From Geoglobus sp. (GTDB taxonomy: Archaea; Halobacteriota; Archaeoglobi; Archaeoglobales; Archaeoglobaceae), in assembly GCA_027016965.1 (NCBI GenBank), contig JALURI010000241.1, positions 1-7,851 on the forward strand: DNA of 7,851 nucleotides. Direction: 5' to 3'. The notes beneath the pieces were generated by a model. It was not told the origin of the DNA, did no database searches, and saw only the letters and a list, made by a program, of their open reading frames with translations. Position numbers and translations under genes: made by a program. Every line of letters begins with the position of its first letter. The first letter of the stretch is position 1. Of this stretch, positions 1 to 6,313 are shown one piece after another.

Positions 1-713
1 TCACCACCTCTGTGGACAACAAATGGAAGCTCTGCAATGTTAATGGCTGATTCAAAAATTAAATTTTTTAGTTTCAGCAGATCCATTTCCTTGGCAAATT
101 CAGTGGCATCCATCAGAAAAACTACATAGGCTCTATGTGCCTGTGCAATGGAGTAAAGAAAGATATGATCACTTTCTCCAGAACTGAATTTCAAACTTGA
201 AATTTGGTGATCCGGATGCTGAAAATCTATTTTTCTGAAATACATCTCCAGCTTTTCCCTGAATCTTTCAAGGTTTTTACTGCATCCCAGAATTCTTTTT
301 TTATCATCTATGATGACCACTCCAGTATTTTCGGAAAAGCCAAGGGAAAGAGTGCTGTGAGGAGGAATTGTACCCGTAAATGCATCTTTCACTATCCTGT
401 TCTTCCATTTTTTTATCAATGCAATTATTTCTTCTTTCTCGCTTCCTGATATTTCATCAAAAACAGATCCAAAATAACCTGTTTCAGCTTTTTCTCCAAT
501 CAGAATTACAGGGTAACCTCTGGATTTCAGGTCTGAAATATGTACATCTTTCAATTTTTCGGCAAATCCTGTATCAACAAACAGGACTGCATTTTCCGGG
601 ATTAATTCTGGTGCGGAGATTGAGGAAGCAACGATATAATCCAGACCAAACTCTTCGCATATCTGAGAAATGATCGCCCCGTTCCTGCTGTCCACAAGAG
701 CAAAGACTCTCAT
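1..713 (-). CDS. Probable signal-transduction protein, receiver-like plus PAS/roadblock-like domains (C-terminus outside window)
   Basis: An open frame of 237 codons reads on the minus strand from ATG at 713-711 to the window edge without a stop, so the C-terminus is missing. Residues 1-105 alternate strands and helices like a response-regulator receiver: MRVFALVDS, then LFVDTG with an Asp near residue 47 where a phosphoacceptor would sit, then PVILIGEK. The usual N-terminal acidic pair and the conserved Lys are not clear, so it may be degenerate. Residues about 130-225 read GVVIIDDKKRILG, a helix, then three strands ending in AYVVFLMDATEF and a long helix. That order fits a PAS fold or a roadblock/LC7 fold, and I cannot decide between them. 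The frame continues into LPFVVHRGG, which could begin another sensor domain. A kinase or output domain may lie beyond the edge. It is transcribed divergently from the metallo-hydrolase gene. The reading frame is well supported; the function is inferred from fold pattern only. Confidence 0.7.
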   Translation of the reverse strand, partial: MRVFALVDSRNGAIISQICEEFGLDYIVASSISAPELIPENAVLFVDTGFAEKLKDVHISDLKSRGYPVILIGEKAETGYFGSVFDEISGSEKEEIIALIKKWKNRIVKDAFTGTIPPHSTLSLGFSENTGVVIIDDKKRILGCSKNLERFREKLEMYFRKIDFQHPDHQISSLKFSSGESDHIFLYSIAQAHRAYVVFLMDATEFAKEMDLLKLKNLIFESAINIAELPFVVHRGG

Positions 714-738
714 TTACTGAAATTTGATAAAGGATAGA

Positions 739-745
739 TTTAATT
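739..745 (-). promoter_or_regulatory. Candidate TATA box for the signalling-type gene
   Basis: On the minus strand this reads AATTAAA and is centred about 26 bases before position 716. A transcript would therefore start almost at the ATG at 713, giving a leaderless or nearly leaderless mRNA. No GGTG or GGAG ribosome binding site precedes this ATG, which agrees with leaderless initiation. The region is generally AT-rich, so the match could be chance. Confidence 0.3.
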
Positions 746-815
746 CTTTTGATAATACACTTTGTTTGTTTCAGGTATGGTTCTGCTTTTACCACTCATA
801 TTAAGTTGGGATTGA

Positions 816-823
816 TTTAAGTA
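816..823 (+). promoter_or_regulatory. Candidate TATA box for the metallo-hydrolase gene
   Basis: The sequence TTTAAGTA is centred about 26 bases before the ATG at 846, the usual archaeal distance from TATA box to transcription start. No Shine-Dalgarno-like sequence lies between it and the ATG, which is preceded by pyrimidine-rich TTCTCTTTCC. Leaderless transcription from about 846 is the simplest reading and supports the chosen start codon. Confidence 0.4.
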
Positions 824-845
824 AAGATCATGTTCTCTTTCCATT

Positions 846-1736
846 ATGCATCTTGTTGAAGTATCGGATAGTGTATTCTGCATTCCCGGTGCGACCAATA
901 TCGGAGTGATCAGTTCCGGAAAGGAAGTCGTTCTGATTGATACAGGCATTGATAAAGAATCCGGCAGGAAGATACTGAAGACTCTTGAAAAAAGTGGTTT
1001 TGAAGCTAAGGCCATAATAAATACCCACTCTCATGCAGACCATTTTGGAGGTAACAGTTACATTGTGAAGAAAGCCGGTGTCAAGGTTTATGCCCCGGAG
1101 ATTGAAGCGGGAATCATACTGTACCCATATCTGGAGCCACTTTACCTCTTTTCAGCCCACCCGGTGAAAGACCTGATGAGCAGATTTTTGATGGCTAAAC
1201 CCTCAAGGGTCGATTTTGTTCTTAACGCTGAAAAAGAGACCGAAATCAATCCATGGGCTGATATTAATGTGAAAATTGTTCCACTGCCAGGACACTCTCC
1301 AGCCCAGATTGGTGTTGAGGCTGGAGGAATTCTCTTCTGTGCCGACTCTGTTTTCTCAAAAAGAATAATGGAGAAGTACGGAATACCGCTATTCATGGAT
1401 ATTGGAAGCCAGAAAGAAACACTTTCATTTCTCGAAAGATCTGAGTGTGAGATGTATATCCCATGCCATGCTGAGCCAGTAAAAGACATCACAGATCTTG
1501 TGGAGCTAAATCTCAAACTAATTTTACAGGTGGAGGAATTAATTGTTTCTCATGGGAAAGCTACAACTGAAGAAATCCTGAAAAGCGTTTGCAGGGAATT
1601 CAGGATCAAGCTTGACAATTTTACCGAATACTCTTTAATGCTTTCAGCAGTGAAAGCATATCTCAGCCATCTCTACAATTCCGGCTTGATCTCAGCCGAG
1701 TTTGATGGTATGCTGTACTGGAAAACTAAGGTGTAA
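846..1736 (+). CDS. Metallo-beta-lactamase-fold hydrolase (glyoxalase II/LACTB2-like)
   Basis: A complete 296-residue protein of the metallo-beta-lactamase superfamily. All canonical metal ligands are visible: His61, His63, Asp65 and His66 in THSHADHFGG, His150 in PLPGHSPAQ, Asp167 in FCADS, and His208 in PCHAEP. The protein should therefore bind two metal ions, usually zinc or iron in this family, and hydrolyse an ester, thioester, amide or phosphodiester. The N-terminal VSDSVFCIPGATNIGVI and VVLIDTG strands are typical. After the core, residues about 215-296 form a helical tail (EELIVSHGKATTEEILKSV, then AVKAYLSHLYNSGLISAEF) resembling the C-terminal winged-helix-like region of LACTB2-type members. 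No signal peptide is present, so it is cytoplasmic. Substrate is unknown. It is monocistronic: divergent from the gene to its left and convergent with pyrD, 36 bases from the pyrD stop. Fold and catalytic site are secure; the reaction is not. Confidence 0.9.
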   Translation: MHLVEVSDSVFCIPGATNIGVISSGKEVVLIDTGIDKESGRKILKTLEKSGFEAKAIINTHSHADHFGGNSYIVKKAGVKVYAPEIEAGIILYPYLEPLYLFSAHPVKDLMSRFLMAKPSRVDFVLNAEKETEINPWADINVKIVPLPGHSPAQIGVEAGGILFCADSVFSKRIMEKYGIPLFMDIGSQKETLSFLERSECEMYIPCHAEPVKDITDLVELNLKLILQVEELIVSHGKATTEEILKSVCREFRIKLDNFTEYSLMLSAVKAYLSHLYNSGLISAEFDGMLYWKTKV

Positions 1737-1749
1737 TGCAGAGCTTCAA

Positions 1750-1766
1750 CAGTCACCCTGTTACTG
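1750..1766 (+). terminator. Weak hairpin between convergent genes, possible terminator
   Basis: CAGTCAC (1750-1756) pairs with GTTACTG (1760-1766) with one mismatch across a three-base loop, and is followed on the plus strand by AT-rich ATATATTTATCTT. It sits in the 36-base gap between the stops of the metallo-hydrolase gene and pyrD, where both transcripts must end. The stem is short, and archaeal termination relies mainly on T-rich tracts, so this is tentative. Confidence 0.25.
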
Positions 1767-1772
1767 ATATAT

Positions 1773-2669
1773 TTATCTTCTGTGTGCAGCCCCTACCAGA
1801 TCCTCAAGCCTTTCTCCCTTCATTCTTGCGTAAGCAATCAGGCTCTCCTTCAAGCTGTAAAAGATCCTGTTTGAATAGAACAGAGCAGATCCAATCTGAA
1901 CAGCCTTTGCACCTGCGAGCATGAACTCTATAACATCCTTCCAGCTTGTAACTCCTCCGGAACCAACAATGGGTATGCTGATTTCTTCATACAGATCCCA
2001 GACGCATTTTACTGCTACTGGCTTTATTCCTTCTCCACTAACACCACCACTGATATTACTCAATATGGGTTTTCTTGCAAAAATGTCTATTTTCATCCCT
2101 CTCAGGGTGTTTATGGCAACAATACCATCTGCATTGCCTTCCTCGACAGCTTTTCCAATTTCGACTATGTCTTTCACATTGGGGGAGAGCTTTGCAAATA
2201 CCGGTTTGCTGGTACTCCACTTAACAGCTCTCACGATCTCTTTTACAAGATCTGGATCGCTTCCAACAGCAAGACCAACATCTTTTGCATGAGGACAGCT
2301 TAGATTCAGCTCAAAACCATCTGCAAATGGGAAAAACTCAACCAGTTTGGCGAATTCTTCAGGAGTTGATGCAAAAAGGCTCACAATAAGGGGGGAGTAA
2401 AAGGCATATTCCCTTAACTCTTCTGCAAAAGTCTTGGCTCCGGGAGATGCAAGTCCAACAGCATTTATAAGACCATGGGAATAATTTATCACAGCAGGAT
2501 TTCTGTAACCTTCAACTGGCTCAAGCCCCACACTTTTTGTCACAACTGCTCCTGCGTGCTCTGAAAGCCTGTTGAGTGATGAGGCAAAGCTTCCCATAAT
2601 TCCACTTGAAAGTATCAGTGGATTTCGCATCTCAATTCCTGCCAGATTTATTTTTATTGCCTCAATCAT
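1773..2669 (-). CDS. pyrD: Dihydroorotate dehydrogenase, class 1B-like catalytic subunit
   Basis: A complete 298-residue FMN enzyme that oxidises dihydroorotate to orotate, the fourth step of de novo pyrimidine synthesis, in the cytoplasm. Family motifs appear in order: NPLILSSGIMG (16-26), VVTKSVG with Lys45, INAVGL with Asn69, ELNLSCPH with Asn122 and Cys125, KLSPN with Lys160, AINTLRGM with Asn187, SGGVSGEGIKPVA (207-219), GSGGV (236-240) and AVQIGSALF (256-264). The last glycine-rich segments bind the FMN phosphate. Cysteine as the active-site base and the absence of an N-terminal membrane helix indicate class 1, and the length and motif style suit class 1B. That class normally works with a PyrK iron-sulfur/FAD subunit, which is not adjacent here. 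The start is fixed by an ATGA overlap with the upstream small gene and by GGAG at 2678-2681, 8 bases before the ATG. It ends convergently with the metallo-hydrolase gene. Confidence 0.93.
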   Translation of the reverse strand: MIEAIKINLAGIEMRNPLILSSGIMGSFASSLNRLSEHAGAVVTKSVGLEPVEGYRNPAVINYSHGLINAVGLASPGAKTFAEELREYAFYSPLIVSLFASTPEEFAKLVEFFPFADGFELNLSCPHAKDVGLAVGSDPDLVKEIVRAVKWSTSKPVFAKLSPNVKDIVEIGKAVEEGNADGIVAINTLRGMKIDIFARKPILSNISGGVSGEGIKPVAVKCVWDLYEEISIPIVGSGGVTSWKDVIEFMLAGAKAVQIGSALFYSNRIFYSLKESLIAYARMKGERLEDLVGAAHRR

Positions 2670-2860
2670 CTCAACATCTCCAGAGCTTTTTTCAGAATCT
2701 CGTTCCCCTTCTCAAAATATTCTATGCTTTCTTCGATTGTTCTGGAAATGTCACCTCTCTCATTTCTGATTTTTTCAGCCCACTCTCTGTATTTGAGGGT
2801 GTGGCTCTCATTATGTTTGATCCAGTGTTCCAAGAGGTGTCTGAGCTTTTCAAGCTCCAT
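2666..2860 (-). CDS. Small helical protein with a four-histidine ladder, upstream partner of pyrD
   Basis: A 64-residue protein beginning MELEKLRHLLEHW. The frame extends 15 codons further upstream to 2905, but the ATG at 2860 is preferred: GGAGTGA (2865-2871 on this strand) precedes it at ribosome-binding distance, and the extra N-terminus (MLDAKNFIVLKRSEP) looks unlike the rest. The predicted structure is two long helices, a helical hairpin: residues 1-33 and about 37-64, joined near ERGD. His8, His12, His16 and His20 are spaced exactly four residues apart and line one face of the first helix, with Trp13, Tyr24 and Trp27 nearby. Such a face could bind metal or heme, but this is inference. 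The second helix is acidic and rich in Glu. The stop overlaps the pyrD start as ATGA, so the two are translationally coupled. It resembles small uncharacterised archaeal helical proteins as I recall them, but I assign no function. Confidence 0.75.
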   Translation of the reverse strand: MELEKLRHLLEHWIKHNESHTLKYREWAEKIRNERGDISRTIEESIEYFEKGNEILKKALEMLR

Positions 2861-2864
2861 AGGC

Positions 2865-2871
2865 TCACTCC
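2865..2871 (-). promoter_or_regulatory. Ribosome binding site deciding the small-protein start
   Basis: GGAGTGA on the minus strand, within GAGGAGTGA, lies 4 bases before the ATG at 2860, with its GGAG part 7 bases away. It favours the 64-residue product over the longer 79-residue reading that starts at 2905. Confidence 0.6.
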
Positions 2872-2917
2872 TCTTAAGGACTATAAAATTCTTGGCATCC
2901 AGCAATTCTCATAACCC

Positions 2918-2939
2918 TTATAAACATTATTTAAATAAT
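2918..2939. promoter_or_regulatory. Divergent promoter region with a 14-bp palindrome
   Basis: Between the small-protein/pyrD unit and the transporter operon lie two TATA-like elements: TTATAAAC at 2918-2925 and ATTATTTAAATAAT at 2926-2939. The second is a perfect 14-bp palindrome centred between 2932 and 2933, which is 26 bases before the transporter start at 2958. It could therefore act as the TATA box for a leaderless livK mRNA. TTATAAAC reads as GTTTATAA on the other strand and could serve the small-protein gene with a leader of about 35 bases. A symmetric AT element may be read in both directions or bind a dimeric regulator; the sequence alone does not decide. Confidence 0.45.
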
Positions 2940-2947
2940 CCCCTGTA

Positions 2948-2953
2948 GGTGAT
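2948..2953 (+). promoter_or_regulatory. Ribosome binding site deciding the livK start
   Basis: GGTGAT matches the archaeal anti-Shine-Dalgarno complement and sits 4 bases before ATG 2958. It overlaps the alternative in-frame starts GTG 2949 and ATG 2952, which argues against those two as the main start. Confidence 0.55.
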
Positions 2954-2957
2954 GAGC

Positions 2958-4130
2958 ATGAAATTAAAATGGGCTCCTCTGATTGTTTTGCTCACAGTAT
3001 CATTTCTTTTAACGGGATGCTCCCAGAAAGAAGAGAAAACAACCCTGACCATAGGTGTTATAGTTCCTGAAACCGGATTATTCTCTCCAGCTGGAAAAGC
3101 CATGAAAAATGCTGCATACTTGGCTGAAGAACATGTAAGAAAATACGGACTCTCAGAATACGAGATGAAAATAATTGTTGCTGATGGAGGCTCCACTCCA
3201 GAGCAGGCAAAGTCTGCTTTCATGGAGCTTGCAAAACAGGCAGACATAATTGTTGGGGCATACACAAGTGATCAAAGTGTTGTTTGTGCTGAAGCAGCAA
3301 AGGAGACAGGAAAAATATACATTGCAAGTGTTGCATCAACGTCTCAGCTCGAAAAAGCAGTCAGAGATGATAACAGATTTGCTTTCAGAAATGCCTACAA
3401 CACAACTTACTGGGGGGTGCTGGCTGGAGAGTTTCTTGAGCTTTCAGGTACCGGAAAATACTATTTTGTTGGATATGATCCTCTTAGAACATTCAACCAG
3501 GGGATGTTAAGGGCATTTGAAGGGAGGATAGATGCAGAAAAAATTGGAGAAGTTTATTACAAAAGTACAAGGACAAGTCCCAACGATTATGCTGTGAAGG
3601 CTGAGGAGATGGCAAAAACAACAGATGGAGAGACTGTTGTGATTCTTGGAGACCCTGGTGCGACAGCAATCCAGTTTGTGAAGGCATACAGAAAAGCAGG
3701 TGGTGAAGGACTTGTTTACTCGGTAGGCGGAGTTCTGGCACTTCCAAAAACACTCATGGCTATAAAGTTGAACCACATAGCATTCCAGAGTGTTGCACTT
3801 GAAAATGTGGAAAAAACCCGCTTTACAAAGGCATATTTTGAGGATTACAGGGAAAAGTATGGAGAGGAAGCCAATAACTATGCCGGAATTCTGACCTACG
3901 ATGCTGTTTTAATTGCTGCACAGGCATGGAAAGGAGATACAGAATCTACAATTCAAGCCCTCGAAAATGGAGAGTTTGAGGGTGCAGGTGGAGTGTACAG
4001 ATTTAACTCAGAGCACCAGGCAATGTGGGGAACTGAAAAGCTCAAAGGAATGATTGCAGAATACTTTGACGGCAAAATAGAAATACTCTATCCCGAGGAA
4101 TTCAAAACATCTGATGTTGTATGGCCCTGA
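2958..4130 (+). CDS. livK: ABC importer solute-binding lipoprotein, branched-chain amino acid (LivK-like) type
   Basis: A 390-residue extracytoplasmic binding protein of the type I periplasmic-binding fold. The N-terminus has a positive start (Lys2, Lys4), a hydrophobic stretch and a lipobox LTGC with Cys21, so the mature protein should be lipid-anchored on the outer face of the membrane. The mature domain opens with LTIGVIVPETGLFSPAGKAM, the usual first strand of Leu/Ile/Val and amide binding proteins. ADIIVGAYTSDQSVVCAEAA and IYIASVASTS correspond to the region that contacts the ligand's alpha-amino and carboxyl groups. NNYAGILTYDAVLIAAQAW near the C-terminus is the conserved late segment of the family. 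The start at ATG 2958 is chosen from GGTGAT at 2948-2953 and the signal peptide; GTG 2949 or ATG 2952 would add two or three residues. It is the first gene of the operon and its end overlaps livH by 10 bases. Branched-chain amino acids are the default guess; other amino acids, amides or small carboxylates are possible. Confidence 0.88.
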   Translation: MKLKWAPLIVLLTVSFLLTGCSQKEEKTTLTIGVIVPETGLFSPAGKAMKNAAYLAEEHVRKYGLSEYEMKIIVADGGSTPEQAKSAFMELAKQADIIVGAYTSDQSVVCAEAAKETGKIYIASVASTSQLEKAVRDDNRFAFRNAYNTTYWGVLAGEFLELSGTGKYYFVGYDPLRTFNQGMLRAFEGRIDAEKIGEVYYKSTRTSPNDYAVKAEEMAKTTDGETVVILGDPGATAIQFVKAYRKAGGEGLVYSVGGVLALPKTLMAIKLNHIAFQSVALENVEKTRFTKAYFEDYREKYGEEANNYAGILTYDAVLIAAQAWKGDTESTIQALENGEFEGAGGVYRFNSEHQAMWGTEKLKGMIAEYFDGKIEILYPEEFKTSDVVWP

Positions 4131-4810
4131 ATTTTTTCATATCTTTTTTCACATTAGCACTGATGGCTCTTCTCATTTCAATAAACTTCAGAATTGGTAA
4201 ATTTCTCAACCTCTCTCTTGGAGGTCTTTTTGCTGCTGGAGGGTACATTGCTTACTTCACTCCCAGCCCGTTTCTGGCTTTGATTGCCGGAGCAGTTTTT
4301 GGCTTCCTCATGGCATCAGCCATATCTCGAATTTGCAGAAGTATAATCGAGGCAACCATTCTGAGTCTGGGTGCTGGAATCCTCATTGAAAAAGGTCTTG
4401 AAATAATCCACAGAAGTTCGTACTACTACCTTGTCAGCTTTGATTATTCAGCATATCTTCCCATTCTTGGAATTCTGGCATACCTTTTTGTGTTTGCGGT
4501 TTATCTTTCTCCTTTCGGCCTCAAAATGAAGTTTGTTGAAAACGATCATGAGCTTGCGGAACTTTACGGGGTGAATACTAAGAGAGTTTTTACAGTAACA
4601 ACATGCCTTACATCAGCATGTGCAGTTCTTGCCGGATTTCTGAGTTCAGGCACACTTGCGATCAGCCCAACAACCGGTTTCGGGTATTTGCTGTCTGGCA
4701 TAATAATCTCTGCACTAACCGCACAGCTCAGACAGGTTGGAGTTATTCATTACATCTCTCTGCTCGCAATCTCCTTTGCAGGTGTAAAATTTCTGGGGGT
4801 GTTGCTTTGA
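4121..4810 (+). CDS. livH: ABC importer permease, LivH-type, compact
   Basis: A 229-residue integral membrane protein with about seven or eight hydrophobic segments. INFRIGKFLNLSLGGLFAAGGYIAY (21-45, in two stretches around Phe28) matches the family's early 'NFAHGEF..lGAY' region. FVENDHELAELYGVN (138-152) is the cytoplasmic coupling loop that contacts the ATPase, comparable to 'A.r.d.eaA.l.GIn' in known LivH proteins. SACAVLAGFLSSGTL follows as the usual glycine-rich helix. At 229 residues it is clearly shorter than bacterial LivH (about 290-310); the missing length is in the middle loops and helices rather than from a frameshift, because both conserved ends are present. The ATG at 4121 lies inside the livK end (10-base overlap), and only a weak GATG precedes it, so translation is probably coupled to livK. 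It should pair with LivM as a heterodimeric channel. Confidence 0.85.
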   Translation: MALNFFISFFTLALMALLISINFRIGKFLNLSLGGLFAAGGYIAYFTPSPFLALIAGAVFGFLMASAISRICRSIIEATILSLGAGILIEKGLEIIHRSSYYYLVSFDYSAYLPILGILAYLFVFAVYLSPFGLKMKFVENDHELAELYGVNTKRVFTVTTCLTSACAVLAGFLSSGTLAISPTTGFGYLLSGIIISALTAQLRQVGVIHYISLLAISFAGVKFLGVLL

Positions 4811-5700
4811 GGAGAGCCCTAATTGAAGCCTCATCAATAGCTGCTTTCGGAATGCTTTTATCGGTATCGCCATATTACAGCTGGCTTTTCGTTCTGATGT
4901 CAATCTATGCTTTGCTAACGATTTCATGGCTCTTCATGAAAAAAATTGGAAGAATAAGCATTGGACATTCATTTCTCTTTGGTTTTCCTGTGTTTGCTGG
5001 ATCAGCAGGATACATCTTTTCAACTGAACTCTCAATGCAGCTGTTCTTAGCTGGAAGTGTGCTTAGCTTTTTCCTGTTTTACCTTTTCTCTGAACTAACA
5101 GGAAGAACAGCCTTTGTTTTTCTCACCCTGGTTTTCTCTATATTTGTCTGGGTGGCATCACCAAAACTGGTTTTCGAGAAAGAGGGGTACCTGGCTGGAG
5201 GAGAAGTTGGCTTCAGCTTTCCAACCCTTCCACAGAAAGAGCTTCATATCACTGCAACTCTGGTTCTTGTTCTTATTTTTATTCTTTACAGGTATGTCGA
5301 GAGATCCAGATCCGGATACTTCATGCAGGCTGTTGGGGATGATGAAACATCATCCAAAGCGGTTGGAATAAATCTGAGAAAGACAAAAGCTCTCTCAATT
5401 ATTCTGTCATGCATTTCGGCATGGAGTGCTGGAGTTATATATGGACTTGAATTCGGCCACATCTCTCCCGAAATATTTTCGATTGAAATTTCTGTATTTC
5501 CGTTCATCGCCTCACTTATCGGAGCTGGAAACCCACTTCTTTCTGTTTTTTCAAGCTTTGCACTTGTTTATCTTTCAAAAATATTGAATTCTATTTATCC
5601 GGGACTAATGGGGATCATTTATTCTGTGATTCTGATTCTTTCTCCAAAAATAGGAAGGTGGGTGTATGTTAAAGGTAAAAGACTTGGTGAAAAGAGTTGA
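4807..5700 (+). CDS. livM: ABC importer permease, LivM-type (TTG start)
   Basis: A 297-residue membrane protein. The open frame extends upstream, but that portion overlaps livH and is not membrane-like. The likely start is TTG at 4807, which overlaps the livH stop as TTGA and is preceded by GGGGGTG (4795-4801) five bases away. The alternative ATG at 4852 would remove part of the first hydrophobic segment. Conserved features are GRISIGHSFLFGF (48-60), equivalent to 'G..SlGHaaF.giGAY', and the coupling loop RSRSGYFMQAVGDDE continuing to GIN (166-189). That loop is a textbook LivM signature. FIASLIGAGNPLLSVF stands where most LivM proteins have 'iiGG.Gtl.Gp', so the glycine motif is somewhat degenerate. 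About eight to ten transmembrane segments are expected. The end overlaps livG by 35 bases. Role: second half of the membrane channel with LivH. Confidence 0.87.
   Translation: MRRALIEASSIAAFGMLLSVSPYYSWLFVLMSIYALLTISWLFMKKIGRISIGHSFLFGFPVFAGSAGYIFSTELSMQLFLAGSVLSFFLFYLFSELTGRTAFVFLTLVFSIFVWVASPKLVFEKEGYLAGGEVGFSFPTLPQKELHITATLVLVLIFILYRYVERSRSGYFMQAVGDDETSSKAVGINLRKTKALSIILSCISAWSAGVIYGLEFGHISPEIFSIEISVFPFIASLIGAGNPLLSVFSSFALVYLSKILNSIYPGLMGIIYSVILILSPKIGRWVYVKGKRLGEKS
5656..5660 (+). promoter_or_regulatory. Ribosome binding site for livG inside the livM end
   Basis: AGGTG, within GGAAGGTGGGTGT, lies five bases before the ATG at 5666 and inside the livM coding sequence. It supports the 35-base gene overlap and the start chosen for livG. 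Confidence 0.6.
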
Positions 5701-6313
5701 TAATGTTCTCCTGCTAAGAAACATAAATTTTGAAGTTGAAAGGGGAGAGGTGATATGTCTTTATGGACCCAACGGAAGCGGGAAGTCAACTCTCCTCAGG
5801 ATAATTGCTGGACTTGAAAGAGCAGATAACGGAAACGTGTTTTTCAGAGGAAGGGAAATTACAAATACCAGCCCATGGGAAATTGTTGAGACCGGCCTGG
5901 CATATGCATTCCAGATACCTCGACCTTTCAGGAGCATGACATTTCATGAGAATCTTGCAGTAGCCTGCATGAGATACCTCGAGGCAGAAGAAGCTTTTAA
6001 GCGGGCAGGAGAGATTGCCAGGGAATTTGATGTCAAACATCTCCTGTACAGAAGTTCAGACAGGCTTTCTCAGGGAGAGCTGAAAATGCTTGAGATTCTG
6101 AGAGCATATCTGACCGGAGCAGAGCTTTTACTGCTTGATGAACCGTTTGCGGGTCTTGATGTTGAAAATGCAGATATGCTCAGAAACAAGCTCCTTGTCT
6201 TGAAAGAGAAAGGTGTTTCAATGATCATCACGTCTCACAGAAGAAGAATCTTGTATGGGATTGCTGAAAGGTTTATTCAGCTGAAAGATGGTGTGCTCTA
6301 TGCTGAAGGCTGA
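5666..6313 (+). CDS. livG: ABC importer ATPase, LivG-type
   Basis: A complete 215-residue ABC ATPase that powers the importer on the cytoplasmic side. Walker A GPNGSGKST is at 34-42. The Q-loop is AFQIPRPF with Gln83, and the 'FQ.pRpF..mT..ENL' phrasing is typical of LivG. The signature is LSQGE at 134-138, where the classic form is LSGGQ. Walker B and D-loop are LLLLDEPFAGLD at 154-165 with catalytic Glu159, and the switch His is His191 in TSHRRR. All catalytic elements are present, so it should be active. It is shorter than bacterial LivG (about 250), largely because the helical insert and C-terminal tail are reduced. The start aligns with that of the paralogous livF (MLKVKDL against MLKADNI). 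It overlaps livM by 35 bases and livF by 14. LivG and LivF should form the heterodimeric ATPase pair. Confidence 0.92.
   Translation: MLKVKDLVKRVDNVLLLRNINFEVERGEVICLYGPNGSGKSTLLRIIAGLERADNGNVFFRGREITNTSPWEIVETGLAYAFQIPRPFRSMTFHENLAVACMRYLEAEEAFKRAGEIAREFDVKHLLYRSSDRLSQGELKMLEILRAYLTGAELLLLDEPFAGLDVENADMLRNKLLVLKEKGVSMIITSHRRRILYGIAERFIQLKDGVLYAEG

Noticed and set aside
771..800. Possible small hairpin (TGGT...ACCA) in the divergent intergenic region.
   Set aside because: The stem is only four base pairs with a nine-base loop, no better than chance.
1921..2292. A 123-codon plus-strand open frame inside pyrD.
   Set aside because: Its translation is the antisense shadow of strongly motif-supported pyrD and shows no family features or ribosome binding site.
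2861..2905. A 15-residue N-terminal extension of the small pyrD-linked protein.
   Set aside because: A good ribosome binding site sits inside this stretch just before ATG 2860, and the helical repeat pattern begins only after that Met.
4603..4806. Upstream extension of the livM reading frame from ATG 4603.
   Set aside because: It lies in another frame within livH, which has clear membrane and coupling-loop motifs; the extension is Cys/Arg-rich and not permease-like.
5765..5778. The 14-base string GGACCCAACGGAAG here recurs at 6399-6412, with near-identical flanks.
   Set aside because: Both copies encode the Walker A loop of paralogous ATPases (LivG and LivF), so this is protein homology and not a DNA repeat element.
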